Position numbers and translations under genes: made by a program
The notes under the pieces: model-generated
What the model was told of the DNA's origin: nothing
Seen by the model: the letters and a program-made list of their open reading frames with translations, nothing else
Databases searched by the model: none
DNA from: Planctomycetota bacterium
GTDB lineage: Bacteria > Planctomycetota > PLA2
Length of the DNA: 64,000 nucleotides
Direction of reading: 5' to 3'
Assembly (NCBI GenBank): GCA_021776785.1
Contig: JAJFFF010000004.1
Location: forward strand, 124,001-188,000
Part shown: positions 37,923 to 46,787 of the stretch, piece by piece
How the letters are laid out: each line of letters begins with the position of its first letter
Position numbering within the stretch: position 1 is the stretch's first letter

Positions 37923-38639
37923 CTAACCCGGCTTGTACGTGAACGGATCTTTTTGCGGCTTCGCAGCCTTCCACCAACTGAGAAACATCGGCACCGCGTT
38001 CAGGCGCTGACCGGTGACGTCTTGCAACGCGCGCAATCCGGACGCGCGCAGGATGCGCCAACGCCCGCGGTTGCGACGGGCGGACTTGCACACATCGAGC
38101 AGCTTGTCCGTGACCTGGACGCGCATCGCTTTCTTGGCGCTCCCGAAGCGTCCGAGACTCAACATCGCTTCACCCGCGATCGTGAAGTCGTTGCTCGTGC
38201 GCGCCAACTTGAGCAACGCATCGATCACGATTTGCGCTTGCAGTTTGCCCGACGCGCGAATCGCGGCCAGAACCAGCGGACGCAGCTCCGGTTTCGGTTT
38301 GCCCGTGCGCAGCCAGGGCTCCAAGTGCTTCGCCGCTTCGCTCGCCCGGGTTTCGCCCAATGCTTGCACGGCCGCTGCGGCGATCACCGGATCGGCATGA
38401 CGCGCGGCCTCGCCGGCGAACGCAAGCAATTGCTTCGCCTCCGCGGGTGACGCCGGAAAACGATAGATCGCACCCAATTCGCGCAACAACAACACGGCGG
38501 CCGGCGCGTCGGGCTTCGCCATCGCCGCCTTGAGTTCGCTCATCACCGCTTCGCCCGGCGTTTGCAACGACTCCGCGCCCACTGCGAGTGAGGCGGTCAG
38601 CACGAAGACGCTACCGATCATGAAGCGCAAACGTCGCAC
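37923..38639 (-). CDS. Secreted HEAT-repeat protein
   Basis: 238-residue exported protein. The GTG at 38639 is chosen because AAAGGA lies five bases upstream and it yields a twin-basic-start signal peptide (about 1-25, ending AVGAES); an ATG six codons later is possible. Mature part is Ala/Leu-rich with repeated helices (about 70-190, VIAAAAVQALGETRASEAAKH) of HEAT type and ends NAVPMFLSWWKAAKP, similar in style to the ends of the other secreted HEAT proteins here. It overlaps the stop of the preceding lipoprotein gene by 29 bp. Confidence 0.78.
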   Translation of the reverse strand: MRRLRFMIGSVFVLTASLAVGAESLQTPGEAVMSELKAAMAKPDAPAAVLLLRELGAIYRFPASPAEAKQLLAFAGEAARHADPVIAAAAVQALGETRASEAAKHLEPWLRTGKPKPELRPLVLAAIRASGKLQAQIVIDALLKLARTSNDFTIAGEAMLSLGRFGSAKKAMRVQVTDKLLDVCKSARRNRGRWRILRASGLRALQDVTGQRLNAVPMFLSWWKAAKPQKDPFTYKPG

Positions 38640-39429
38640 CGTATTCCTTTCGCTCGTGTGTAAAGCCCGCCGCCTCACGCCGCCGCATCAGACGATACTC
38701 TTTGCGCTCGACGCCGTCCGCGACGATGTGCCGCGGCTCCACTAATTTCCACACTTCGCGAAACGTCTCGGCCGCGCCCATCCCGGCCACCATGCCACTC
38801 TCGTCCCCGGCTCGAAACTCTCGCAAAGCCGGAACGTCACGGGTGGAGATCACGCCGGTCCAGGGCTCGGCTTCGATTGTGATCTCCAAGTCCCCCCACC
38901 GCGCCGCGATGCCCTCACCCGAAGCGCGGCCCCAGAACCGATACCCGTAGCGAGCCGGTGGACTGAGCGACACCCGCGCCCCGTGATAGATCCCCACCGC
39001 CGTCGGCGCGCCGGGCAAGACGGCGGAGACCTCAGCGAAGAACGAGACCGTGCCATCCCGCTCCGGCCGCACGCGAACCAGCACGCCCGCCAACGCCTCA
39101 TCGTGAATCTGCAAGAGTCGCCGCGGGCGACGCGTTCCGAGCCGGCCCCACGTTTCACGCACGACGAAGTTCGTCGCCGCCAGTCGATGCACCGTGGTCC
39201 AGACATCAAGCCGCGCGATCACAAAGAGACGCACTTTGGCGGCGCCGAGACGCGCATGCACAACGAGGGCGCGCGAAACATCGGAATCAAACGCGCCTTG
39301 GCGCGGCGGGCCGGGGAGCGGCGGCGCCTCCGCGGTGAGCGGCAACGTCGAACGCGGTACGCGCAACGCGGTCGCGGGACTCGCGCACGCCGCGACTAGA
39401 GCGCAAAGAGCAGCGAGCAGGCACCGCAC
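38611..39429 (-). CDS. Putative lipoprotein
   Basis: 272-residue predicted lipoprotein starting with GTG at 39429, inside the 3' end of the transferase gene (34-bp overlap). The signal VRCLLAALCALVAAC is a good lipobox. The mature protein is mixed alpha/beta with no family I recognise; several Trp/Gly-rich segments (YGYRFWGRASGEGI) suggest a beta-rich fold. A small overlap at each end places it in a minus-strand unit with the transferase upstream and the HEAT protein downstream. Confidence 0.7.
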   Translation of the reverse strand: MRCLLAALCALVAACASPATALRVPRSTLPLTAEAPPLPGPPRQGAFDSDVSRALVVHARLGAAKVRLFVIARLDVWTTVHRLAATNFVVRETWGRLGTRRPRRLLQIHDEALAGVLVRVRPERDGTVSFFAEVSAVLPGAPTAVGIYHGARVSLSPPARYGYRFWGRASGEGIAARWGDLEITIEAEPWTGVISTRDVPALREFRAGDESGMVAGMGAAETFREVWKLVEPRHIVADGVERKEYRLMRRREAAGFTHERKEYGATFALHDR

Positions 39430-40298
39430 ACCGCCGATGCTAGCACGAGGATCAGCACGGCCTGGGGAACCGAAAATCCAGCGCGGACCAATCGATGCGA
39501 CAGGTGGTCGGTGCCGCCCCGCCAGATCGGCACGCCCCGCCGCACGCGCGAAACGGACACGGTGGCAAAATCGGCAACCTGCGGCGCAAACAGGAACAGC
39601 AACGGCAAAAGGACCGGCGCTCGAACACCGTACGGTCCGATCAGCAACACCGCGGCATCGCACGCAAGCAGGGCGCCGATCAGGTGACTGCCGGAATCGC
39701 CGAGGAACACGCGCGCGGGCGGAATCGACAACAAAAGAATCGCGGGCAGCGAACACAGCAGGAGCGCCCCGCCACCCGTCGGCGCGCCAAAACGTAGACC
39801 GAGCATCGCAAGCACCACGCTTTGCGTCAGGGCGACACCGACCAAAAGCGCGTCCATGTTGTCTAAGTAGTTCGAGCTGTTGAGCAAAAACACCGTCAGC
39901 GCGACGAGCAATCCGACCGTTCCCCACGTGGGAGAGACGAGGGCGCCCATCGCGAGTGCGAGTGCGACCTGCGCCGTCAGTTTCGTCCCGGGCTGCATTT
40001 CCCGGCGATCGTCGGCCAGGCCGATCAGGAACGCCCCCGCCCCGCCGAGGACGTACAGCCACGGCGGCAAAACGCGCAAAAACACGAGCGCGACGACCAT
40101 CCCCAAAAACAAGGCCGGTCCGCCGACCAGCGGCACGCGTCCGTCGCCGAATCGATCCGGTCGTGGCTGCGACGTGAGCCCCCAGCGCCGGGCGGGCGCC
40201 CGCCCGAAATAGCAGAACAAACCTACGACGATGCTCGCGCCCAGCCCCAGCAGGGCGGACGAAATCGCGTGCAGTTCGATCTGGTGAAAGAGTCGCAT
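39396..40298 (-). CDS. WecA/MraY-family phospho-sugar transferase
   Basis: Polytopic enzyme transferring a sugar-phosphate from UDP-sugar to undecaprenyl phosphate, 300 residues. ATG at 40298 with GAGGTC ahead of it. About nine or ten membrane helices. Conserved cytoplasmic motifs: GLADDRREM (Mg-binding DD), NSSNYLDNMDAL (NxxNxxDxxDxL), VFLGDSGSHL and the C-terminal HIS-type GGTDHLSHRL. The last resembles WecA/TagO more than MraY. Likely primes a cell-surface polysaccharide. Confidence 0.9.
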   Translation of the reverse strand: MRLFHQIELHAISSALLGLGASIVVGLFCYFGRAPARRWGLTSQPRPDRFGDGRVPLVGGPALFLGMVVALVFLRVLPPWLYVLGGAGAFLIGLADDRREMQPGTKLTAQVALALAMGALVSPTWGTVGLLVALTVFLLNSSNYLDNMDALLVGVALTQSVVLAMLGLRFGAPTGGGALLLCSLPAILLLSIPPARVFLGDSGSHLIGALLACDAAVLLIGPYGVRAPVLLPLLFLFAPQVADFATVSVSRVRRGVPIWRGGTDHLSHRLVRAGFSVPQAVLILVLASAVCGACSLLFAL

Positions 40299-40368
40299 CG
40301 TTGACCTCGTGGTCCCCATAGGGTACGAATCTCCCCCGTCGCGTGGGCCGGACGCGTCGCCTCAATCT

Positions 40369-41763
40369 ATGACATCTCATCCCGGCCCCTCCGCACCCAC
40401 TCCCGATTCCACTCCGGATCCCGATTCGGCCGACCAAGAGACGCCCGAAAGCGATCCGCCGCGCGCGCGGCTTCAAATCAACCCCGACCGCATCCTCGAT
40501 GATGCGGTCAAAGTGATTCGGCGCCTCCACCGGCACGGCCACAAGGCGTATCTCGTCGGCGGCTGTGTGCGCGATCTCCTACTCAACGAGATCCCCAAAG
40601 ACTTTGACATCGCAACGGGCGCGCGACCGCGTCAGGTGCGGCGGCTGTTTCGCAACAGCCAGATCATCGGGCGTCGCTTTCGCCTCGTACACATTCGCTT
40701 CGGCGACCGCGTGCTCGACGTCGCGACGTTTCGTCGGACGCCACCCAAAGACGAGGACGATCCGTACGTGCGCCAGGACAACGCGTTCGGGACGGAGCGC
40801 GAGGACGCGTTTCGCCGCGACTTCACCATCAACGGCTTGTTCTATGACGTCATCAACAATCGCGTCATCGACCACGTCGGTGGACTGGAAGATCTGGCGA
40901 TCAAACGTATGCGCACGATCGGCCCCGCCGAGGAGCGCATCCAGGAAGACCCGGTGCGGGTGTTGCGCGCCGCGCGCTTCGCGGGCCGCTTGGGCTTCAC
41001 GCTGTCGGAAGATCTCGCCGCGGCCGCGCGCAAGTTCGCAGACGACCTGCGCAAGGGCGCGCCACCGCGTGTGCTGGAAGAGCTGTATCGCCTCGTCACG
41101 ACGCGTGGGGCCCGCCATTGCTTTGTGCACTTGGAAGGGATGGGCGCGCTGGAGCCGATCCTGCCCGAAGTGCGTCCGTTAGACGACTGGTACCTCGAGG
41201 CGCTTGAGCGCGGCGAAGACTTCTTCGGCGGACGCCGCGAAGTTGAAACGCAGTGGATGGCCGCCGCCATCATGTTGGCGCCCGCCGCGTTCGATGTGAT
41301 GCGGACCTGTGACCGCAAGGACTTAGACCTCGCGGTCGCCGACACGATCGGCCCGCTCGCCCATCGGTTAACGATCGCGCGCCGCGACTCCACACGGGCG
41401 CGGCTCTGTTTGGCGGCGCAGGCGCGTCTCGCGGAGTTGCCGGACGGGCGTCCCGCACGTCGGCTCGCCCAACGGGACTTTTTCCGGGACGCCATCACGC
41501 TGCGCCGCATCCTCGGGCCGCTCTTTCCGTCCGAACAAGACGCCGAGGTGCTCGCTGCTTGGGAGGAATTCGGCAAGGACGCCGCAGGCGGGCCGCGCAA
41601 ACGCCCGAAGAAACGCCGACGTCGTCGGAAACGGCCGTTGCATCCCGATGCGACGCCGAGTACGAATCAGGAGTGCGAACCGACCTCGCCGTCCTCCTCT
41701 GCACCTGTCCCGAAGAATCCGCCGGCGGCATCGCCACCGGACTCCTCGAACGACGACTCGTAG
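40369..41763 (+). CDS. pcnB: Poly(A) polymerase I
   Basis: Nucleotidyltransferase adding poly(A) to RNA 3' ends, 464 residues. Start at the ATG after a Pro/Ser/Asp-rich non-conserved leader; an upstream GTG would only lengthen that leader. The class II motif is GGCVRDLLL with DFD at 78-80, then RRDFTINGLFYD and the RNA-binding EDPVRVLRAARFAGRLGF. The C-terminus has the Arg/Lys-rich patch (about 405-425) common in PcnB. Close relative CCA-adding enzyme is less likely given the motif spacing and basic tail. Overlaps cutA. Confidence 0.93.
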   Translation: MTSHPGPSAPTPDSTPDPDSADQETPESDPPRARLQINPDRILDDAVKVIRRLHRHGHKAYLVGGCVRDLLLNEIPKDFDIATGARPRQVRRLFRNSQIIGRRFRLVHIRFGDRVLDVATFRRTPPKDEDDPYVRQDNAFGTEREDAFRRDFTINGLFYDVINNRVIDHVGGLEDLAIKRMRTIGPAEERIQEDPVRVLRAARFAGRLGFTLSEDLAAAARKFADDLRKGAPPRVLEELYRLVTTRGARHCFVHLEGMGALEPILPEVRPLDDWYLEALERGEDFFGGRREVETQWMAAAIMLAPAAFDVMRTCDRKDLDLAVADTIGPLAHRLTIARRDSTRARLCLAAQARLAELPDGRPARRLAQRDFFRDAITLRRILGPLFPSEQDAEVLAAWEEFGKDAAGGPRKRPKKRRRRRKRPLHPDATPSTNQECEPTSPSSSAPVPKNPPAASPPDSSNDDS

Positions 41764-42005
41764 CCTGCGTGAACGAGCTGCCCGGCGCAACCAGCCATTA
41801 CTGGTGGAAGGGGCGCCTGGAGACTTCCTCCGAAACGCTGCTGATCCTCAAGACGCGACCCGATCGCGTGAGCGACGTCATCGCAGCGATCAACGAGTTG
41901 CATCCCTACGACACGCCGGAACTCGTCTCGCTTCCGGTCGTGCAGAGCGCGCCCGCTTACGCGGCGTGGGTCAGCGCGGCGTGTGCTCGGCCCGACGATA
42001 GCTGA
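41673..42005 (+). CDS. cutA: CutA1-like divalent cation tolerance protein
   Basis: 110-residue trimeric PII-like fold protein. GTG start lies 91 bp inside the 3' end of pcnB in another frame. Family motifs: TCPEESAGGIATGLLERRLVA near the N-terminus, ATSHYWWKGRLE in the middle, and HPYDTPELVSLPVVQ at the end, with TLLILKT. Linked in other bacteria to copper tolerance, precise role uncertain. Its 3' end overlaps the convergent epimerase gene by 35 bp. Confidence 0.92.
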   Translation: MRTDLAVLLCTCPEESAGGIATGLLERRLVACVNELPGATSHYWWKGRLETSSETLLILKTRPDRVSDVIAAINELHPYDTPELVSLPVVQSAPAYAAWVSAACARPDDS

Positions 42006-42927
42006 TGCAGGTCCGCAGCGTGTCGTTGAGCGAGTGCTGCGGCTCATACCCGGTGCACGCGACGAGGCGCTTGGTATCCGGGCGGCGATAGCGGATCGGC
42101 ACGAAACCCTCGCCATAGGCCGGCGGCTCGTGCGCGATCTCGACGCGACGATCGACAAGGTCGCGAACCCGTTGCGCCAGCTCCAAGATCGTGACCGGCG
42201 CGTCGCGACCAATGTTTACGAGCAAACCGCCGCGCGGTGAGGCGGGCAAGAGACGCCACACATATTCGGCCGCGTCGCGCACATCGAGAAAGCTGCGCGT
42301 CTGGCCGCCGTCGTCGTGCACGCGTAGCGGTCCGCCCGCGAGCGCTTGATCGACAAACCGGGGCACGACGGCGTCTTCTTGGCACGGCCCCGTTACGTTG
42401 AAGAAGCGCCCGACCGTCGCGAGCAAGCCGTATTCGTGCGCGTACGCAAAGACGAGCGCTTCCCCGGCGGTCTTCCCAGCTGCGTACGTGAACCGCACGC
42501 GGTCCGGCGAGCCGAAACCAACGCAGCGATCTTCGTCGAGCGCTTCGCCTTCGCTGTCGCCGTACACCTCCGACGTCGATGCAAAAAACAACGGCCGGCG
42601 TTGGACCGCCGCGTGACGCGCCACGATCTCGGTGCCGATCAATCCCTGGCGCAACGACCCGGTCGGACGCTCCACGATGCGACCGACGCCAAGGCCCGCC
42701 GCAAGATGGACAACATGGTCGCACTCGTGCACGAGTTCACCGACAAGTCGGTCGTCGCACACGTCACCCTGCACGAACTCGACGTCGTCGTCGTCGGGCA
42801 AGAAGTCCTCATTACCGCTGGACAGATTATCCAGCACCAAGACCTCCGCCCCGCTGTCCAACGCACGCCGCACGAGCGCGGAGCCGATGAGGCCACAACC
42901 GCCGGTGATGAGGACGCGCGAAGGCAT
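41971..42927 (-). CDS. NAD-dependent sugar epimerase/dehydratase
   Basis: 318-residue extended short-chain dehydrogenase. Rossmann motif RVLITGGCGLIGSALV at 4-19, the active-site region FFASTSEVYGDS, and the catalytic pair YAAGK. ATG start at 42927. Substrate is likely a nucleotide sugar, such as a UDP- or GDP-hexose 4-epimerase; this cannot be narrowed. Overlaps the cutA 3' end by 35 bp. Confidence 0.9.
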   Translation of the reverse strand: MPSRVLITGGCGLIGSALVRRALDSGAEVLVLDNLSSGNEDFLPDDDDVEFVQGDVCDDRLVGELVHECDHVVHLAAGLGVGRIVERPTGSLRQGLIGTEIVARHAAVQRRPLFFASTSEVYGDSEGEALDEDRCVGFGSPDRVRFTYAAGKTAGEALVFAYAHEYGLLATVGRFFNVTGPCQEDAVVPRFVDQALAGGPLRVHDDGGQTRSFLDVRDAAEYVWRLLPASPRGGLLVNIGRDAPVTILELAQRVRDLVDRRVEIAHEPPAYGEGFVPIRYRRPDTKRLVACTGYEPQHSLNDTLRTCISYRRAEHTPR

Positions 42928-43042
42928 AGAAGATGGTGTTTTAAGCGCGCGTTCGTCGCGCCGCAAGTGTGAGACGCTGAGCTCGCGATGTCGCTTGCAG
43001 GAAAACTCAACTCGCGGGGTCGATTTTCCCGATAAGACGTTG

Positions 43043-44032
43043 ATGTCTGGATCCACGTCTTTCCGGCGACGACTCGCGCAAACCCTGCTCGGAGCGGTGT
43101 TTCAGGCGGCGGGCGCTTCCGTTTGCCTCCTCCCCCTGATCGAAAAAGTCGGCGTTCCGGGGTGGACGGTCGATCCGGTGCTGGTGTGCGCTTTGGGTGC
43201 ACTTGCACTCACCGCGTACGGCGTACGCGCATGGCTCCGCCGCAGCCGCCGCGACCAATTCGGTGGACCGATGGCGTTGGCGCTCCTTCTTTTGGGCGCC
43301 CCGCTCATCGTGGCGATCTTTCAGACGGGTGGTTTCGCGAGCCCGCTTATCGCGCTACTCGGCGCGCTGGTCGGCGCCGCCGCGACGATTCTCTCGCCGG
43401 TGTGGAACTTCTTTCACACCGCGGCCGCGCTTCTGCTTTTGACCGCCACGGCGGTAGCGGCGCGCGAAGGTTGGCTTCCGTCCCCGTCGGCCTCGGCGCC
43501 GATGGGTCAACTGATCGGCGTGTACGGCTTCCTCGTCGTGATTTCTTTCCTCGTGCAAACGTTGGCGGGACGCGTGCGCGACCTCTCGGTCGAGTTGTTG
43601 TGCCGCGACGTGCGCGATCCGGAAACGGGTTTGTTCACACGCAGCTTGTTTCACACGCGTTTGGTCGGGCTCCTCGATGCGCACCGCCAAGATGAAAACG
43701 GCGTCGGCGTGATCGTGCTCGACTGCACCGGCCATGAGAAACAACTCGCGCGCGCGGGCGCCGCGATCGCGGACAGCTTGCGCGCGGACGACTTGGTTGG
43801 CCGCGATGAGGGCGCCAAGATCATGGTCGCTTTGCCGTGCGCGTCCGAGACGTTTCTCCCCCGCATCGCACAGCGCCTTTTGAAGACGCTCAACGGCATC
43901 GACATCGACGCGGTCCACTTGGGTATGTCGTTTGTGGACGGCATCGAAGTCGCCCGCGACACGGTCACAACCGCGCAAGAGCTGGTCGAAGAAGCAGCCG
44001 AAAGCCTGCACGAAGCCCGCCGCGTCGCGTAA
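43043..44032 (+). CDS. Membrane protein with degenerate GGDEF domain
   Basis: 329-residue membrane protein. About six hydrophobic helices between residues 13 and 175, then a cytoplasmic GGDEF-like domain (about 190-329) beginning with DPETGLFTRSLFHTRL, as in diguanylate cyclases. The catalytic GG(D/E)EF loop is replaced by VGRDEGAKIMVAL, and the inhibitory site is absent, so cyclic di-GMP synthesis is unlikely; a sensing or structural role is more plausible. Located 115 bp from the divergent epimerase. Confidence 0.8.
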   Translation: MSGSTSFRRRLAQTLLGAVFQAAGASVCLLPLIEKVGVPGWTVDPVLVCALGALALTAYGVRAWLRRSRRDQFGGPMALALLLLGAPLIVAIFQTGGFASPLIALLGALVGAAATILSPVWNFFHTAAALLLLTATAVAAREGWLPSPSASAPMGQLIGVYGFLVVISFLVQTLAGRVRDLSVELLCRDVRDPETGLFTRSLFHTRLVGLLDAHRQDENGVGVIVLDCTGHEKQLARAGAAIADSLRADDLVGRDEGAKIMVALPCASETFLPRIAQRLLKTLNGIDIDAVHLGMSFVDGIEVARDTVTTAQELVEEAAESLHEARRVA

Positions 44033-44047
44033 CGACACCGGCGGCCG

Positions 44048-45121
44048 CTACGCCCAGGTTCGATCGAGTGCTCCCACGTACTGGGCGAGCGGACGCAATA
44101 ACCGCCCTTCGCGGCGTTGCTCCAAGACGTGGCCGACCCATCCGGCGACGCGCCCCACCGCGAACACCGGTGTGAACCACTCCGCCTGCAACCCCAGGCC
44201 GTGCAGCAACAGCGCGGTGTAGAACTCGACGTTGGTTTGGATCGAGCGCCCCGGCTTTTTCGCGGCGAGCACTTCGAGAACCGCGCTCTCGAACGTTTTC
44301 GCGTCTTCATACAGGCCCGTCCCGGCCAACGCTTCTTGCGCGGCCGCGCCCAGCACGTCGGCGCGCGGATCGCGCACCCGATACACCCGATGCCCAAACC
44401 CCATGATGCGTTCGCCGTCGTCGATGACGCGCGCCGCCCACGCGCGCGTGTTGGTGGCCAGGTCGCCGGTCTTGGCGCGCAGTGTTTGGAGCGATGCCAA
44501 CGCCGGTCCCGGAGCGCCGCCGTGCAGTGGTCCTTTCAGCGCGCCGATCGCACCGGTGACCGCCGACGCCAGATCCGACCGCGTACTCGCAATCACGCGC
44601 GCCGTGAAGGTCGACGCATTCATGCCGTGATCGACAACCGTGTTGAGATAGGTCTCCAGCGCACGCGCGGCGCTCGGGCCGGGGTCCTCGCCGCGCAACA
44701 TCCGCAACGTGTTCGCGGCGTGTCCCAAGTGCGGAACCGGCGCCAACGGCCGCGCGTGAATGGCGTGCGCAACCAGAGCGGGGATCACCCCGACATAGTG
44801 CGCCGGATCTTCGCTATCTTGGGCCGCGATGCCGGCCCGTAGCGCATCCATGGGGGCAAGCCCCGGCGGCGCCTCGTGGATCGACGCCGCGGCGTCGTAC
44901 AACCGCGCGCCCAAAGCCTGGGCCTCGTTTGCATCCGGCCGGCGGTCGTTCCAGAGCAGGAAACAGACCTCCTCAAACGTCGCCCGCGGTGCGATTTCGC
45001 CAACCGGATAACCCGCGATCCAAAGACGCCCGTGCGCGCCATCGACTTTGCTCAGGCGCGTCGTCGCGGCAACGACGCCGTCCAAACCGGCGGTGGGCGG
45101 AGGAGATGTGGTTTGGCTCAT
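44048..45121 (-). CDS. Citrate synthase family protein
   Basis: 357-residue cytoplasmic enzyme condensing oxaloacetate with acetyl-CoA (or a methylcitrate-type relative). Catalytic His residues are present in GPLHGGAPG and GFGHRVYRVRDPRA. The third catalytic position, normally Asp in NVD, is Glu in NVEFYTALLL. The sequence lacks the N-terminal extension of E. coli GltA and fits the short dimeric type. Divergently transcribed from the HTH-citrate synthase across 55 bp. Whether it makes citrate or 2-methylcitrate cannot be told. Confidence 0.9.
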   Translation of the reverse strand: MSQTTSPPPTAGLDGVVAATTRLSKVDGAHGRLWIAGYPVGEIAPRATFEEVCFLLWNDRRPDANEAQALGARLYDAAASIHEAPPGLAPMDALRAGIAAQDSEDPAHYVGVIPALVAHAIHARPLAPVPHLGHAANTLRMLRGEDPGPSAARALETYLNTVVDHGMNASTFTARVIASTRSDLASAVTGAIGALKGPLHGGAPGPALASLQTLRAKTGDLATNTRAWAARVIDDGERIMGFGHRVYRVRDPRADVLGAAAQEALAGTGLYEDAKTFESAVLEVLAAKKPGRSIQTNVEFYTALLLHGLGLQAEWFTPVFAVGRVAGWVGHVLEQRREGRLLRPLAQYVGALDRTWA

Positions 45122-45140
45122 GCCATCGACTATCGCACTT

Positions 45141-45174
45141 CGATCAATGTCGTCAATCTTGATAAACTAATCAA
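45141..45174. promoter_or_regulatory. Operator-like palindromes between divergent citrate synthases
   Basis: The 55-bp gap contains TTGAT at 45159-45163, six bases, then ATCAA at 45170-45174, a perfect inverted repeat. A second ATCAA at 45143-45147 pairs with the same TTGAT over an 11-base gap. The site overlaps the start region of the HTH-containing citrate synthase and the promoter region of both genes. Candidate binding site for the MerR-like domain of the neighbouring product. Confidence 0.45.
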
Positions 45175-45176
45175 CC

Positions 45177-46385
45177 ATGAGCCGCCATCTCGACGCCCAT
45201 GAAGCCGCCGCGCAGCTCGGCGTGAGCGTGAGCACGCTGTATGCGTATGTCAGCCGCGGTCTGATTCGCTCGGAGCCGATCGCCGGCACACGACGCCGCC
45301 ACTACCGCCAAGAGGACGTGAAGCGCTTGCGGGAACGAAAACGCGCGCGCCGCGATCCGAGTCGGACCGCCCGGCGCGCGCTGCACTTTGGCGGGATGCC
45401 CGTGTTGGAGTCCGGCCTGACCAACATCGAAGCGGGGCAGCTTTCGTACCGGGGCCACGACGTCGCTCTGTGGTCACAAACCGCGACGCTCGAAGAGACA
45501 GCGGCGCTCCTGTGGCAAGCCCCCTTTCCCGACGACACGCCGCCCGGTGACGTGGACTGGCGCCAGGTACTCGCGTGGCGCAAGCGCCTTTCGGTCGCCG
45601 CTTCGTTACACCTCTATCTCACGTTGGCGGCGGCCAAGGACGCCGCGGGGATGGATCTGCGCCCCCAGGGCGTGCGGCGTACCGGCGCGCGCATCCTGCG
45701 CGGGTTGGCGGCGGTCGCAGCTGGGCGGCGACCACGTGATGCATCCGTGGCAAGCTCGTTGTGTAGGGGCTGGGACGTCCGCGCCCGCGGGGCACGCGCA
45801 CTCATCGATCAGGCGTTGGTTCTGACGGCGGACCACGAACTCAATGTGTCCGCGTTTACGGCCCGTTGCGTGGCGTCGGCCGGCTCGCCGCCCTACGCGG
45901 CCGTAACGGCGGCTCTCGCGGCGCTCGAGGGATACAAACACGGCGGCAACACGGCGCGCGTGACCGCGATGATGAACGAGGCCGGCGCGACGAAAGACCC
46001 GCGCGCCACGCTCGCCAAACGGCTGCGCGACGGCCGCACGCCCTCGGGGTTTGGCCACCCCCTGTACCCCGACGGCGATCCGCGCGCACAAGCGCTATGG
46101 GCCGCACTCACAAAGTTTCGGCCGCGTTCGCGCGCACTGCAGCACGCGCAGCGATGCGCGGACGCCGGCCGCACGTTGCTCGACGAGGAGCCCAACATCG
46201 ACTTCGCCCTCGTAACGCTCGCGCGCGTATTGGACCTCCCGGACGACGCCCCGTTCGCGCTGTTCGCGCTCGGCCGAACGGTGGGCTGGATCGCGCATAC
46301 GCTGGAGCAGTACGCGTCGAATCAAATGATCCGACCGCGTGCGCGCTACACCGGTCCGGGCCATGTGCCCCGTGACGAGAGTTAA
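45177..46385 (+). CDS. Citrate synthase-like protein with N-terminal MerR-type HTH
   Basis: 402 residues. Residues 4-55 form a helix-turn-helix of MerR/excisionase type (AAQLGVSVSTLYAYVSRGLI then RRRHYRQEDVKRL). The rest is citrate-synthase fold with the three catalytic positions kept: His in YKHGGNTARV, His in GFGHPLYPDGDPRA and Asp in NIDFALVTL. Such fusions are known; they may be enzymes that bind DNA or regulators that sense acyl-CoA or oxaloacetate. It is divergent from the stand-alone citrate synthase, suggesting local regulation. Confidence 0.88.
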   Translation: MSRHLDAHEAAAQLGVSVSTLYAYVSRGLIRSEPIAGTRRRHYRQEDVKRLRERKRARRDPSRTARRALHFGGMPVLESGLTNIEAGQLSYRGHDVALWSQTATLEETAALLWQAPFPDDTPPGDVDWRQVLAWRKRLSVAASLHLYLTLAAAKDAAGMDLRPQGVRRTGARILRGLAAVAAGRRPRDASVASSLCRGWDVRARGARALIDQALVLTADHELNVSAFTARCVASAGSPPYAAVTAALAALEGYKHGGNTARVTAMMNEAGATKDPRATLAKRLRDGRTPSGFGHPLYPDGDPRAQALWAALTKFRPRSRALQHAQRCADAGRTLLDEEPNIDFALVTLARVLDLPDDAPFALFALGRTVGWIAHTLEQYASNQMIRPRARYTGPGHVPRDES

Positions 46386-46402
46386 CGAAGACTCGCGAAG
46401 AT

Positions 46403-46729
46403 TCAAGCGACGCGCCACAGCCCGAGGATCAGGCCCACAGGCAACGCGCCAAGATTCACCGTCGCAACGGCGAGCAAGTCCACCAAAGACACTCCTTGGC
46501 GAAGAGTGTTCGCTCCGGCCGCGAGCAGGCACGCGACAGCGATCACCAGCCCGATCGGAAACAGAAAAAAAGAAAGCCCACCGAGTCCGCCGAGCACGGC
46601 GCCATAGCCCATGAAAAGTACGCCGGGCAGAAACCAACAGGCCCGCTCGATAGCCCCCACAGCCAGCGTTGCCGCGGCAGCCTGTACGTTCGGCTGGAGC
46701 CGCGGTGCTTGGTAGCGATCGTCTTCCAT
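46403..46729 (-). CDS. Small membrane protein
   Basis: 108-residue predicted membrane protein. From the ATG at 46729 it has a short polar start (MEDDRYQAPRLQPNVQAA) and three hydrophobic segments near 22-46, 48-66 and 80-105. No family recognised. It is convergent with the HTH-citrate synthase (17-bp gap) and lies 58 bp after the AHSA1 gene on the same strand. Confidence 0.65.
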   Translation of the reverse strand: MEDDRYQAPRLQPNVQAAAATLAVGAIERACWFLPGVLFMGYGAVLGGLGGLSFFLFPIGLVIAVACLLAAGANTLRQGVSLVDLLAVATVNLGALPVGLILGLWRVA

Positions 46730-46787
46730 GTCTCGCCCACCCTTCCAGCAAGCTCCGGTCGGTCTACGCACCGGCCCTAGCAGCGAA

